Below are positions 18,570 through 28,064 of a DNA stretch of 64,000 nucleotides, in pieces; the first letter of the stretch is position 1, and each line of letters opens with the position of its first letter. The notes under the pieces are model-generated. The model ran no database searches, was not told the DNA's origin, and saw only the letters and a list, made by a program, of their open reading frames with translations. The translations under genes were made by a program, and so were the position numbers. This DNA comes from Alphaproteobacteria bacterium (GTDB lineage: Bacteria; Pseudomonadota; Alphaproteobacteria; JAUHZY01), in assembly GCA_030425825.1 (NCBI GenBank), contig JAUHZY010000001.1, positions 62,001 through 126,000 of the forward strand. The letters run 5' to 3'.

Positions 18570-19526
18570 TTATCGATCTCTGTCAAATACGGGAGGCGGT
18601 GCGTTTTTCCCAAAGTACAGGATGTCTGGTTGGAACCATTGTTGTGCACATTTGTCTAAAAAATCGCTTGGTTTTTCAGGCTTTTTTTTCTCGCCGATAG
18701 GTCTTTTGTCGAGGTTTTCTTGAATCCACAGCCTGTATTTAAAGCCAATAAGCTTTGCTGCTGCTGAAAATGCCCTTTCAGAGCTTTCTGAACGCTTTTC
18801 ATGGTTTGAAAGTAATTTCCTGACGCCATGTGTCATAACGACCTGATATTGTTGCATATAACTAAGTTTTGCTGTTGTATAGTTAGGGCTTTCCAGTAAA
18901 TTGAAGGCTTTTTTAATTTCAGTTGTATTAACCATATTGGGAAGCAGTTTTGAGATAATCAGCTTTTCTTTGTCCAATATTATTTTATCTTTATTTGCAT
19001 TTAGGTGGATTTTTCCCGTTGTTGGATTGACAAAAACATTAACATGTTGACGGCTTCTGCTGTAAAGATCCGCGGCAATAATATTGACGGGTTTATCGGA
19101 CAAGTAAAAAATTGTTCGATAAACATTTGAAACAATTGCGCGCGCTCTTTCTTCGTTATCTTCTGCAAAGCTTGCGCCAATTAAGCTTGCTTGCACGCTT
19201 ATGCCGTTTGATGCCATATCTTCCCAAATAGGATCAAGTGTTTTTAGGTCTGAGGTCTTATCGATATGTACAAGGGTTGTGGCTTTTGTTACAGGGTTTC
19301 TTAAGACAAGGACAAGACAATCAAAAACACCTATCGTCCCCATCGGCAATGTTCCAGAGATACCGTATTCTTTCTGATGTACATAATAAAAAGGCTGATC
19401 GAGCTGTTTTTGAATATATTTTGGTTTTTTAAGTTTTTTTAATTTTGCAAGCTCTGTAAGACGTCCAGCAGCATCATTTGCATCTTCAATAGCTCTGATT
19501 TTAACTGGTTTTCCCGCAATACGCAT
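18570..19526 (-). CDS. Uncharacterised protein with possible NTAN1/CheD-like Cys-His deamidase fold
   Basis: The 318-residue soluble protein is unassigned by clear family motifs. Residues 58-128 read GTLPMGTIGVFDCLVLVLRN..., then TTLVHID, then ASLIGASFAEDNEERA. A Cys70 after a hydrophobic strand and a His87-x-Asp89 about 17 residues later, followed by a strand-Gly-x-Ser/Phe segment, resemble the arrangement in protein N-terminal asparagine amidohydrolase (NTAN1) and more loosely CheD. That would suggest an amidohydrolase, but this is inference from the pattern. The C-terminal 150 residues are basic and helical. It lies convergent to usg (10-base gap) and downstream of the rpoD operon's end, but reads the same way. 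Confidence 0.7.
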   Translation of the reverse strand: MRIAGKPVKIRAIEDANDAAGRLTELAKLKKLKKPKYIQKQLDQPFYYVHQKEYGISGTLPMGTIGVFDCLVLVLRNPVTKATTLVHIDKTSDLKTLDPIWEDMASNGISVQASLIGASFAEDNEERARAIVSNVYRTIFYLSDKPVNIIAADLYSRSRQHVNVFVNPTTGKIHLNANKDKIILDKEKLIISKLLPNMVNTTEIKKAFNLLESPNYTTAKLSYMQQYQVVMTHGVRKLLSNHEKRSESSERAFSAAAKLIGFKYRLWIQENLDKRPIGEKKKPEKPSDFLDKCAQQWFQPDILYFGKNAPPPVFDRDR

Positions 19527-19612
19527 GATCGTTCCTTATTCTTTTTGAAGAAGAAACTATCAAATTGTATCCTATTTGTAAACTAATTATTCTTTGAGGC
19601 GTTTATCCGATA

Positions 19613-21685
19613 TTATTCACCATCGCCTGGTGGGTTTTTAGGGACAAAATCCATAAAGCTTTTTAGCTTACGAGAACGGCTAGGATGTTGCAGCTTGCGA
19701 AGAGCTTTTGCTTCGATTTGACGGATACGTTCACGTGTGACCGAGAATTGTTGTCCAACCTCTTCCAGTGTGTGATCGGTATTCATACCAATTCCAAAGC
19801 GCATGCGTAGAACGCGTTCTTCGCGCGGTGTCAGGCTTGCCAGAACACGTGTTGTTGTGCTGCGCAAGTTTCCTTGAATTGCAGAATCCAGTGGCATGAC
19901 AGCATTTTTATCTTCAATGAAGTCTCGTAAGTGTGAATCTTCTTCATCACCGACAGGTGTTTCGAGCGATATTGGCTCTTTCGCAATTTTAAGAACTTTA
20001 CGTACTTTATCGAGTGGCATGCTTAGTTTTTGTGAAAGCTCTTCAGGTGTTGGCTCACGGCCAATTTCGTGGAGCATTTGACGTGACGTACGTACCAGCT
20101 TGTTAATCGTTTCAATCATGTGAACAGGGATACGAATTGTTCTTGCCTGATCAGCGATTGAGCGTGTGATCGCTTGACGAATCCACCACGTTGCATAAGT
20201 TGAAAACTTGTAGCCACGACGATATTCAAATTTATCAACCGCTTTCATTAAGCCAATATTCCCTTCTTGGATAAGGTCCAAGAACTGAAGGCCTCGGTTG
20301 GTATATTTTTTGGCGATTGAAATAACAAGACGTAAGTTTGCCTCGATCATTTCTTTTTTCGCTTGGTTTGCATCACGCTCACCTTTTTGAACTTTTTGAT
20401 AAATGCGTCTGAATTCAGGAACAGGTAATCCGTACTCAGTTGAAACAGAAAGGATTCTATCGCGAATTTCTGCGATTTCATCGCTGTATGTTTCGAATAG
20501 CTTGCCCCATTTATCATTGATTTCAGATACGTTACCAAGCCAGTCAGGGTTAAGTTCATCACCAGTATACTCATTTAGGAATTTTTCACGTTTAATGCCA
20601 CATTTTTCAGCCAACCTCAGGAGTTTTCCTTCGCTTGTAATAAGGCGACGGCTAAGGCCTTTTAGGTGGTCCAGTAGCATTTCAATTCTGAAAACGTTCA
20701 GTTTTACTTGCTTTACGAGGTCAACAATTTTATTGCGAAGTGTTTCATAGGCAAGTTCATCATCTGGATCAAGCTCTTGTCCATTTTGCAGTAGTTCCAG
20801 GCGTTTTTCTTGAATTTTGCTTAGCTCGCCATATGTTTTTGAAATTTGGTCGAAGATTTCTAGAACAGCGGGCTTAAGCTCTTCTTCCATGGCTGATAAT
20901 GAGACATTTGCAACGTCATCTTCGTCTTCATAGTCATCATCATCTTTGTCTTTATCTTTATCTTCGCCTTCATTTTCTTCATCATCATCATCTTCATCTT
21001 CGTCGTCGCCACCCGCGCTACGTAGTAATGCTTCATCATCAATTTCATCTTCGTCTTCGGGGATTTCTTCATCAGATGCGTTGTAGGTTGCATCAAGGTC
21101 AATGATGTCGCGCAGTAAAAGTTTACCATCAATAAGGTCTTCACGCCATTCTGTGATGGCTTTGATTGTCAAAGGGCTCTCACAAATCCCCTGAATCATC
21201 ATTTCTTGGCCAGCCTCAATTCTTTTGGCAATTTCAATTTCGCCTTCACGAGAAAGAAGCTCAACACTTCCCATCTCTCGCAAGTACATGCGAACAGGGT
21301 CGTCTGTTCTTCCAATAGCTGCTTCGTCGATGTTGCCGGATGCGCTGAAAGACTCTTCTTCTTCGTCATCGTCTTCGCTATCTAGGTCTGCGTCATCTTC
21401 ATCAATGATTTTTTTAGGAGACAGCTTCGGCTTGTCATCTTCATCATCTGTGCCATCGTCTTCAATAACCGTAATGCCCATTTCGCCTAGGGTTGCCATC
21501 ACATCTTCAATCATATCAGAGGATATTTTTTCCGAAGGAAGAGCGCTGTTGATTTCGTCATATGTGACGTATCCACGTTCTTTTCCATTTTCCAATAGTT
21601 TTTTTACTGCATCTGCTGTTTTGTCGATCAATGGTGCGTTTCCGTCACCGCTTTCATCGCCTAAGTCGTTTGTATAAATGCTCAT
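19613..21685 (-). CDS. rpoD: RNA polymerase primary sigma factor RpoD (sigma-70)
   Basis: The housekeeping sigma factor. Region 1.1 is at about 20-75 and region 1.2 at 127-165 ([22 protein letters not shown]). A non-conserved region with a striking acidic run spans about 205-258 (mostly Asp/Glu with Lys). Region 2 contains [59 protein letters not shown]. Region 4 ends with the helix-turn-helix [25 protein letters not shown]. The length is 690 residues. It lies 17 bases downstream of dnaG, as in the classic macromolecular synthesis operon. Confidence 0.99.
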   Translation of the reverse strand: MSIYTNDLGDESGDGNAPLIDKTADAVKKLLENGKERGYVTYDEINSALPSEKISSDMIEDVMATLGEMGITVIEDDGTDDEDDKPKLSPKKIIDEDDADLDSEDDDEEEESFSASGNIDEAAIGRTDDPVRMYLREMGSVELLSREGEIEIAKRIEAGQEMMIQGICESPLTIKAITEWREDLIDGKLLLRDIIDLDATYNASDEEIPEDEDEIDDEALLRSAGGDDEDEDDDDEENEGEDKDKDKDDDDYEDEDDVANVSLSAMEEELKPAVLEIFDQISKTYGELSKIQEKRLELLQNGQELDPDDELAYETLRNKIVDLVKQVKLNVFRIEMLLDHLKGLSRRLITSEGKLLRLAEKCGIKREKFLNEYTGDELNPDWLGNVSEINDKWGKLFETYSDEIAEIRDRILSVSTEYGLPVPEFRRIYQKVQKGERDANQAKKEMIEANLRLVISIAKKYTNRGLQFLDLIQEGNIGLMKAVDKFEYRRGYKFSTYATWWIRQAITRSIADQARTIRIPVHMIETINKLVRTSRQMLHEIGREPTPEELSQKLSMPLDKVRKVLKIAKEPISLETPVGDEEDSHLRDFIEDKNAVMPLDSAIQGNLRSTTTRVLASLTPREERVLRMRFGIGMNTDHTLEEVGQQFSVTRERIRQIEAKALRKLQHPSRSRKLKSFMDFVPKNPPGDGE

Positions 21686-21702
21686 TTGCCAGTCATCCTA
21701 TG

Positions 21703-23487
21703 TCATAGATTTTCATCGTATTGATTAGAAATCAGGTCAACTTCTTGGCGTAATGCGATCAATCTTGCTAGATTGTCTTGTGTCATATTTCTGGCCAACT
21801 CTTGCTCTACCTGTTTTATTTCTTTAGTCAATCTGTTCTTTTGCAAATTGTTAAACAAAATAAACCACCCATTACGAACATCTTCGATGTCTGCATCAGG
21901 ATGGATGAATTTGTATTTACCATAAAACGTCTCATTAAAGAAAGGTTCTATATTAGCAAATACATCTGCCTCTTTTAAATATAGGATTAATTTGTCACGA
22001 TCAATATCTGTTTGAAAATGAAGTGCTTGTAAGATTGTCTTAAGAACTTTCATTAAGTTTCCATCAGTCAAATCTATTTGGCTGACTTGTTCTTCTAACT
22101 CATCTAGCAGAAAGGGGTGGTTTGCAAGGCAGACAACAATAAGTTCCTCTAGCCTTTTTTGTAGATTTTCAATGCTATTTTTACCAGAAGAGACCATTTT
22201 TTTTGTCGAATTCTTTTTTCTTATCTCATCCCATATTTTTTGCCTAAAGTAAGATTTATAGGATGATATCAAGATATCGTCTTGGATTGGCGTAATTGAT
22301 TTTTCGAGATCAGATTGTAATTTTGCCTGTTTTTCGGGTGTATCAAAATTTTGTTTATCAGTGAAATTAGTCCATAAAAAATCACTGAGGCCTTTGGCTT
22401 TTTTCACTTGTTTTTTGAAGTTATCAACGCCATCAGATTTAATAAAATCATCGGGATCTTGGTTGTTTGGAAGGTTTAAAAACTTGATATTTTTGTCGCT
22501 GTTAAGAAGTGGCATGCATCGTTCAGCGGCGCGCAATGCCGCACGCTTTCCAGCGCTATCACCATCAAAACAAAGGGTGATTGTGGGCACATACCGCCAC
22601 ATTTTCTGAATTTGCTCTGTTGTCAGGGCTGTTCCGAGTGGGGCAACTGCATTGCCAATGCCAGCTTGTGATAACGCAATGACGTCAGTATAGCCTTCCA
22701 CAACAACAAACTGTTCTTGTGTATAGGCGTGATCACGCGCGAAATTGATGTTGAACAGAGATTCACTTTTGTTAAACAGAGGGGTTTCTGGTGAATTCAT
22801 GTATTTGGGTTGGGCATCACCTAAAACACGTCCTCCAAATGCAATAACACGCCCTTTAAGGTCAATGATAGGGAACATAACGCGCCCACGAAAACGGTCA
22901 TAAGGCTTTTTTTCTCTGTTGTCAGGCGTGATTACAAGCCCTAATTGCTCCATCTCTTCAATTTTTACTTTGTGTTCGCTTAGGTGGTTTCTTAAAGATT
23001 CATAGCTGTCATTGGCCCATCCAATTCTATATTTTTTGATGGTTTCTTCGTTGAAGCCACGATTGAGAAGGTAGGTTTTAGCCGTGGAGCCATTTGGTGT
23101 TTGTAAGCTTTTTTCAAACCATTGGCACGCCATGTCATTGACGTCATAAAGCGTCTTTTTCTTCTCATAGACCCTTTTTTGTTCAGGAGAGCTTTGTGGA
23201 ATGCTGACACCTGCCATGCTTGCAAGAAACTCTACTGTTTCAGGAAAAGGAAGACCTTTATGCTCTTGGATAAATTTGAGAGCATCGCCATGCGCGCCAC
23301 ATCCAAAGCAATGATAAAACCCCTTTTCGTCGTTGATTGTGAATGAAGGTGTTTTTTCTTTATGAAAAGGGCATAAGGCTTGGAATTCACGGCCTTTTTT
23401 CTGTGTTGAAATAAAGCGTCCAATCACATCTGAAAGAATCAACTTGTCGCGCAGATTGTCTAAAAATTGTGGGTCGAAAAAACTCAT
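21703..23487 (-). CDS. dnaG: DNA primase
   Basis: Makes RNA primers at the replication fork. The N-terminal CHC2 zinc ribbon has Cys39, His42, Cys60 and Cys63. The catalytic core has the TOPRIM signature VVVEGYTDVIAL at about 258-270 and LCFDGDSAGKRAALRA with the metal-binding Asp residues. The C-terminal part (about 430-594) is the poorly conserved DnaB-interacting helical domain. The length of 594 residues is usual. Its ATG overlaps the flhF stop by four bases, and rpoD follows after 17 bases; there is no rpsU upstream. Confidence 0.98.
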   Translation of the reverse strand: MSFFDPQFLDNLRDKLILSDVIGRFISTQKKGREFQALCPFHKEKTPSFTINDEKGFYHCFGCGAHGDALKFIQEHKGLPFPETVEFLASMAGVSIPQSSPEQKRVYEKKKTLYDVNDMACQWFEKSLQTPNGSTAKTYLLNRGFNEETIKKYRIGWANDSYESLRNHLSEHKVKIEEMEQLGLVITPDNREKKPYDRFRGRVMFPIIDLKGRVIAFGGRVLGDAQPKYMNSPETPLFNKSESLFNINFARDHAYTQEQFVVVEGYTDVIALSQAGIGNAVAPLGTALTTEQIQKMWRYVPTITLCFDGDSAGKRAALRAAERCMPLLNSDKNIKFLNLPNNQDPDDFIKSDGVDNFKKQVKKAKGLSDFLWTNFTDKQNFDTPEKQAKLQSDLEKSITPIQDDILISSYKSYFRQKIWDEIRKKNSTKKMVSSGKNSIENLQKRLEELIVVCLANHPFLLDELEEQVSQIDLTDGNLMKVLKTILQALHFQTDIDRDKLILYLKEADVFANIEPFFNETFYGKYKFIHPDADIEDVRNGWFILFNNLQKNRLTKEIKQVEQELARNMTQDNLARLIALRQEVDLISNQYDENL

Positions 23488-24509
23488 GTGCGCAAATCCC
23501 TTAAAAGGCCGTCAGCAGCACTGAGGTCACGTGGCAACAAAAGGCGTGCCAGAGAGACTGGGTTGAGGGAGGTCAATCCTTCAATGATTTCAGGCTTTGT
23601 TCCAATTTCACAAAAACTGAGGCCAAGTTTTTGTGCGCCTGCTAATGTGCCGCCGAGACGTCTTGTTAAGTCGATCTTTGTCAGAATGAATCTTTCAACA
23701 CCAATATCTTGAAAAAGGTTGCAAGTGGACTCAAAATCTACAGCATCTTTTCCACCATCAATAACTAAAATGGGCTCTGCACCCGATTTTTCGATAAGTT
23801 TTGCTAAATTGTTCATTTCTTTTTCGCGATAAGGGTTTACAGCCAAAGAATCAATCAGAATTTGTGCTGGTGATGTTTGTTTTTTTAGTAAAGCTTCCAG
23901 GCTTAGGGGGCTGTCTGCTTGGTCTAGGTCCAGTTTCATATGTCTCATATAAGTTGAAAGTTGATCAATGCCGCCAGCGCGCACCGTATCCGTCGAAATG
24001 GCTTGCACAGAATGCCCTGCAAGCATAATGCGTGCGGTCATCTTTGCGAGAGTGACGGTTTTACCAGAACCAGGTGGTCCGACAAGCATGATGGGGTTTT
24101 TCGTCGGCTGTGTAGAAAGCGGAGAAAATGAAAACATATCATCAATCGCGGCACCTAACGCCAAAATAGGGTCTTCTGTTTGTGCAAAAGCTGCTGCACG
24201 AAGCATGTCAGATGCCAAACGATCAGGCACGCCGTGATCATCCAGCGCATCTGTCAGAACTTTCATAATTGTTTTAGGTGTCTCTTTTTCTTCTGCTTCT
24301 ACCTGCACAGTTGTAAGGGCATGGCTTTGGTTGGCAGGCTTGGGTGTAAAGAGATCGGGTTCAGCTTTGTCGAGGGCTGCGGTAATGGTTACGCCGCTGC
24401 CTTCAGGGTTCTTTCCTGTCGATACAATGATGGCATCTTCGCCAATTTGCTGGCGTACTTGTTGCATTGCCTCATTCATTGACGGTGCTGTGAAAACTTT
24501 TAAACGCAT
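23484..24509 (-). CDS. flhF: Flagellar biosynthesis GTPase FlhF
   Basis: SRP-type GTPase that places and counts polar flagella and helps assemble the flagellar base at the pole. The start MRLKVFTAPSMNEAMQQVRQQIGEDAIIVST is the typical FlhF N terminus. The NG domain has the P-loop GPPGSGKT at 144-151, DTVRAGG (family DTYRxGA), LIDSLAVNP in place of LIDTAGxxP, and TKID near 278. The DTAG Gly changed to Leu-Ala is typical of diverged FlhF proteins but worth noting. The stop overlaps dnaG by four bases (ATGA), which couples a flagellar gene to the replication and transcription genes dnaG-rpoD. Confidence 0.9.
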   Translation of the reverse strand: MRLKVFTAPSMNEAMQQVRQQIGEDAIIVSTGKNPEGSGVTITAALDKAEPDLFTPKPANQSHALTTVQVEAEEKETPKTIMKVLTDALDDHGVPDRLASDMLRAAAFAQTEDPILALGAAIDDMFSFSPLSTQPTKNPIMLVGPPGSGKTVTLAKMTARIMLAGHSVQAISTDTVRAGGIDQLSTYMRHMKLDLDQADSPLSLEALLKKQTSPAQILIDSLAVNPYREKEMNNLAKLIEKSGAEPILVIDGGKDAVDFESTCNLFQDIGVERFILTKIDLTRRLGGTLAGAQKLGLSFCEIGTKPEIIEGLTSLNPVSLARLLLPRDLSAADGLLRDLRT

Positions 24510-24595
24510 TTTCTTGAGTTTTTTTATCTTTAGATTACATTAGAGCGGTATCTTATACTTTTTCACAGACATGATGCAATGAATAGGAATAAATA

Positions 24596-26068
24596 ATGGC
24601 CAAAAAACCAAAAACAGCAATTACACCTGTTAGAAGTGATAATTATCCAGAATGGTATCAGCAAGTCATCAAGGCAGCTGATCTAGCGGAAAACTCTTCT
24701 GTTAGAGGATGTATGGTCATTAAGCCTTGGGGCTACGGTATATGGGAAAACATTCGTACGCATTTTGATGCTATTATCAAAAAGCGTGGTGTGCAAAATG
24801 CCTATTTCCCTTTGTTAATTCCTAAAAGTTATTTGGAAAAAGAAGCCGAGCATGTAGATGGCTTTGCAAAAGAGTGTGCTGTTGTCACACATCACAGGCT
24901 AGAAGATGATGGTGCAGGCGGTTTGAAGCCAGCAGGTGAGTTGGCAGAGCCTTTTGTCATTCGTCCCACTTCTGAAACAATTATTGGGGAATCTTTTTCG
25001 AATTGGGTTCAGTCATATCGTGATCTGCCTCTTAAAATCAATCAGTGGGCAAACGTAATGCGCTGGGAAATGCGTCCACGATTGTTTCTTCGAACATCAG
25101 AGTTTCTTTGGCAAGAAGGCCATACTGTACACGCCACTGCGGAGTGTGCGGCAACAGAGGCGAGTGAAATGTTAGAAATTTATGCAAACTTTGCTGAGAA
25201 TATGCTCGCTTTGCCCGTTATTATGGGAGAAAAGACGCCGGATGAGCGTTTCCCTGGTGCCAAGCATACCTATACGATTGAAGCAATGATGCAAGATGGA
25301 AAGGCTTTGCAGGCTGGGACATCTCATGATCTTGGTCAGAATTTTGCAATTGCTTCGGATATAAAGTTCTCTAATCAAGATGGTCATGTTGTACATGCAC
25401 ATACGACATCGTGGGGTATTTCAACACGCTTGATTGGTGGTATTATTATGGCGCATGGTGATGATGATGGTATGATTGTGCCGCCAAAAGTTGCTGCACA
25501 GCAAGTTGTTATTATACCCGCTGTTCATGATGAGGCTGATCGTGAAGCAATTATGGAAAAATGCCTTGGTTTGAAGCTTGTTTTAGAAACGATATCTTTT
25601 GATAACATAATGATATCAGCTGTGATCGATGATCGCGATGAAGTGACGTCAACGAAATCGTGGAATTGGATTAAAAAAGGCATTCCTGTTCGTGTGGAAA
25701 TAGGAAAGCGTGAAATTGAAGGAAATCAGGTCTTTTTTAAGCGTCGTGATGAGTCGCCGCGTGAAAAACATATTATGCCAGAGGATGAGTTTCTGGGATC
25801 AATTGCAGATATTTTATTAAGCATTCAAAATAATTTACTGGAACGCGCAAAATCTTATCGTGCTCAAAAAATGAAAAAAATAGATTCTCTTGATGAAATA
25901 TTTAATTATTTTAAATCAGAGGACGCAGGCTTTGCCAATATCCCTCACAGCTTGTGGGATGAAGGTTTATCAGAAAAAATGAAAACTGACTTTTCGGTGA
26001 GCCCTAGATGTTTGCCTATTATTGATGGTGAGCTGTCGGACAGGTTGATTATTGCAAGGTCTTATTAG
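24596..26068 (+). CDS. proS: Prolyl-tRNA synthetase, archaeal/eukaryotic type (ProS type 3)
   Basis: Charges tRNA-Pro. The 490-residue protein has the type 3 layout without the bacterial editing insertion. Its motifs are typical of archaeal and eukaryotic ProRS: DNYPEWYQQVIKAADLAENSSVRGCMVIKPWGYGIWE, PFVIRPTSETIIGESFSNW, then LPLKINQWANVMRWEMRPRLFLRTSEFLWQEGHTVHAT, then QAGTSHDLGQNFA. The C terminus ends in Tyr (ARSY), as in that type. The zinc-binding cysteine cluster of the archaeal C-terminal domain is degenerate, with only one Cys in PRCLPI. A typical alphaproteobacterium would carry the short bacterial ProS, so this gene is probably of transferred origin. It is divergent from flhF. Confidence 0.95.
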   Translation: MAKKPKTAITPVRSDNYPEWYQQVIKAADLAENSSVRGCMVIKPWGYGIWENIRTHFDAIIKKRGVQNAYFPLLIPKSYLEKEAEHVDGFAKECAVVTHHRLEDDGAGGLKPAGELAEPFVIRPTSETIIGESFSNWVQSYRDLPLKINQWANVMRWEMRPRLFLRTSEFLWQEGHTVHATAECAATEASEMLEIYANFAENMLALPVIMGEKTPDERFPGAKHTYTIEAMMQDGKALQAGTSHDLGQNFAIASDIKFSNQDGHVVHAHTTSWGISTRLIGGIIMAHGDDDGMIVPPKVAAQQVVIIPAVHDEADREAIMEKCLGLKLVLETISFDNIMISAVIDDRDEVTSTKSWNWIKKGIPVRVEIGKREIEGNQVFFKRRDESPREKHIMPEDEFLGSIADILLSIQNNLLERAKSYRAQKMKKIDSLDEIFNYFKSEDAGFANIPHSLWDEGLSEKMKTDFSVSPRCLPIIDGELSDRLIIARSY

Positions 26069-26071
26069 TTT

Positions 26072-26941
26072 TTAGTAAGACAAACCCGTTTGTTGAGCAA
26101 TAATTTTCGCAAAGCTTTCTTGATATTCTGCTTTTGCTTCGGCGATTTCTTCTGCGTTGCTGTCTTCTTCACCTCTTAATGCTTCTAGCTTTGCTTTTTG
26201 TTTCCAGATGTCAGAAAGTTCAGGGTGCTGATCTTGAAGGTATTCGTCCATTGCAGCGCTGGTTCCAAAGCCTCCCAGCATACTTTGAAGGTCCCCGCCA
26301 CCTGCCAGGAATTCACCATTACTCATCCCAGAGAATAGGTAGCCTATCATCATTTCACCTTCTCTTTTGTTTTTTCCACGAAGGTTATCAATGATCGCAC
26401 TTTTCATCATCATTGGGTTGTTTGATGCAATTGCTTCACTTATTTTATCTCCAATCGCTTCTCTAGGCCTATAATCTTCCGCCGTTGGGCCAAGTTGTTG
26501 CGAGTTTTGAATGGCAAGGTTGTAAACAGACCTTAAGCTTGCGTCAGTTTGCTGTTTGGCAAAAGCTTGCCCATCGACACTTTGAAACTTTCCAGGCCCT
26601 TCAAAAAGATAGTCTGAGATATTCTTTAAAAGTGTATTACGACCACTATTTGTCAACATTTTGTCATATTCAGGATTGATATAGATAGGGTCGCCTGTTT
26701 CTGGGTCATCATAAACATGTTTGGGGTCATCGCTGTTTTTTGCGTCTCTAAAAATACCATGAGGGTTATCCGCATCTAGCATGAAGATATCATTCATGTT
26801 GATATCGCCAGATGTTTCTTTCAGGTCGAATATACTTAGGGCTCTTGATGCACCATTGCTTTTGGCACTGGAAGCCTCACGCTTTTTGCGTTCTTCATAT
26901 TTTCTTGCTTCTTCTTGTCCGCGACCATCAGCGTGTGTCAT
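26072..26941 (-). CDS. Hypothetical protein, function unknown
   Basis: The 289-residue soluble protein has a very charged, probably disordered N terminus (about 1-40, Lys/Arg/Glu/Ala-rich) and an acidic middle ([26 protein letters not shown]). The C-terminal half is helical and Met/Gly-rich, with [14 protein letters not shown] and [24 protein letters not shown] recognise no family. An open frame extends to 27067, but the start is placed at ATG 26941 because GAGAGG lies seven bases before it and a near-perfect promoter lies 32-60 bases upstream, inside the longer frame. It ends three bases from the proS stop (convergent). Confidence 0.78.
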   Translation of the reverse strand: MTHADGRGQEEARKYEERKKREASSAKSNGASRALSIFDLKETSGDINMNDIFMLDADNPHGIFRDAKNSDDPKHVYDDPETGDPIYINPEYDKMLTNSGRNTLLKNISDYLFEGPGKFQSVDGQAFAKQQTDASLRSVYNLAIQNSQQLGPTAEDYRPREAIGDKISEAIASNNPMMMKSAIIDNLRGKNKREGEMMIGYLFSGMSNGEFLAGGGDLQSMLGGFGTSAAMDEYLQDQHPELSDIWKQKAKLEALRGEEDSNAEEIAEAKAEYQESFAKIIAQQTGLSY

Positions 26942-26972
26942 TTTTAACCTCTCATTCCTTAATTCTTCATTC

Positions 26973-27001
26973 ATTATACCACAAAAACGGCCATTTTTCA
27001 A
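26973..27001 (-). promoter_or_regulatory. Strong sigma-70-type promoter for the unknown gene at 26072-26941
   Basis: On the minus strand, TTGAAA (27001-26996), a 17-base spacer and a perfect TATAAT (26978-26973). It gives a leader of about 25 bases ending in GAGAGG before the ATG. It excludes the longer upstream start for that gene. Confidence 0.82.
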
Positions 27002-27101
27002 TATGACGGCAGGAGGAAGAGTGTTTGGCTTAAAGTGCTTGAGCTTTGGCAATAAATTCAGTATCAATGGCAGGGTTCAAACAATATTTTTAGGAAAAAT
27101 C

Positions 27102-28064
27102 ATGTCAAATCATTCTAAATGGGGAAAAAAGAAAGTTTTGGTAACAGGGGGCGCAGGCTTTTTGGGATCGCATCTTTGTGAGCGTCTTTTGAATGAAGGA
27201 AATGAAGTTATTTCTGTGGATAATTATTTCACGGGACGCAAGGAAAACATTGTCCATTTAGAGGCAAACAACAATTTCGAAGCGATACGTCATGATATTA
27301 ATAATCCGCTCGATATAGAAGTTGACGAAATTTATAACCTGGCATGTCCTGCATCGCCTGTGCATTATCAGTTTGACCCTGTACGCACAGTGCAAACCTG
27401 TGTCACAGGCTCTTTAAATATGTTGGAGTTAGCAAAGCGTATTGGTGCAAAAATTTTCCAGGCATCCACAAGTGAAGTTTATGGTGACCCGAAAGAGCAT
27501 CCACAAAAAGAGAGCTATCGTGGGCATGTTAATCCAATAGGTCCGCGTGCTTGCTATGATGAAGGGAAGCGCTGTGCGGAAACTCTTTTCTTCGATTATC
27601 ACCGTCAGCATGGATTAGATATTAAGGTTGTACGTATTTTTAATACATATGGTCCACGCATGCATCCAGAAGATGGTCGTGTGGTTTCTAACTTTATTGT
27701 TCAGGCACTTCAAGGCCAGGATATTACAATTTATGGTGATGGGTCACAAACGCGCTCATTTTGCTATGCAGATGATTTGATCGAAGGTTTTGTTAGGCTG
27801 ATGAATGCTGAAGCTGGTGTGACTGGTCCGATGAATATTGGAAATCCGCACGAAGTATCGGTGAAAGAATTAGCCGAGCGTGTGGTTGAAATGGTCGGAT
27901 CAAAATCAAAAATTACTTATATGCCGCTTCCACAAGATGACCCGACACAGCGTTGTCCTGATATCTCACAAGCAAAAGAAAAACTTGATTGGCAGCCGCA
28001 AGTTCCTCTGGAAGAGGGTCTGAAAAAAACGATTGATTATTTTGATAGCCTCTTGAGAGCATAA
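27102..28064 (+). CDS. UDP-glucuronate decarboxylase (UDP-xylose synthase), extended SDR
   Basis: Converts UDP-glucuronate to UDP-xylose (or the 4-keto pentose) for surface glycans. The NAD-binding GGAGFLGS is at 16-23. The UXS signature [25 protein letters not shown] is near 82, the catalytic YDEGK near 148, and [19 protein letters not shown] with [15 protein letters not shown] follows. All match UXS more closely than dTDP-glucose dehydratase. ATG 27102 is chosen with AGGA eight bases upstream; the open frame reaches 26781, but that part is not family-like and runs through the opposite gene's promoter. The product has 320 residues. recO starts within the stop codon. Confidence 0.92.
   Translation: MSNHSKWGKKKVLVTGGAGFLGSHLCERLLNEGNEVISVDNYFTGRKENIVHLEANNNFEAIRHDINNPLDIEVDEIYNLACPASPVHYQFDPVRTVQTCVTGSLNMLELAKRIGAKIFQASTSEVYGDPKEHPQKESYRGHVNPIGPRACYDEGKRCAETLFFDYHRQHGLDIKVVRIFNTYGPRMHPEDGRVVSNFIVQALQGQDITIYGDGSQTRSFCYADDLIEGFVRLMNAEAGVTGPMNIGNPHEVSVKELAERVVEMVGSKSKITYMPLPQDDPTQRCPDISQAKEKLDWQPQVPLEEGLKKTIDYFDSLLRA

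Noticed and set aside
26942-27067. Longer start for the unknown minus-strand gene
   Set aside because: A near-perfect promoter lies inside this segment, and ATG 26941 has GAGAGG just upstream.
26781-27101. N-terminal extension of UDP-glucuronate decarboxylase
   Set aside because: It is not family-like and crosses the promoter and 5' end of the opposite gene; ATG 27102 has a proper ribosome-binding site.
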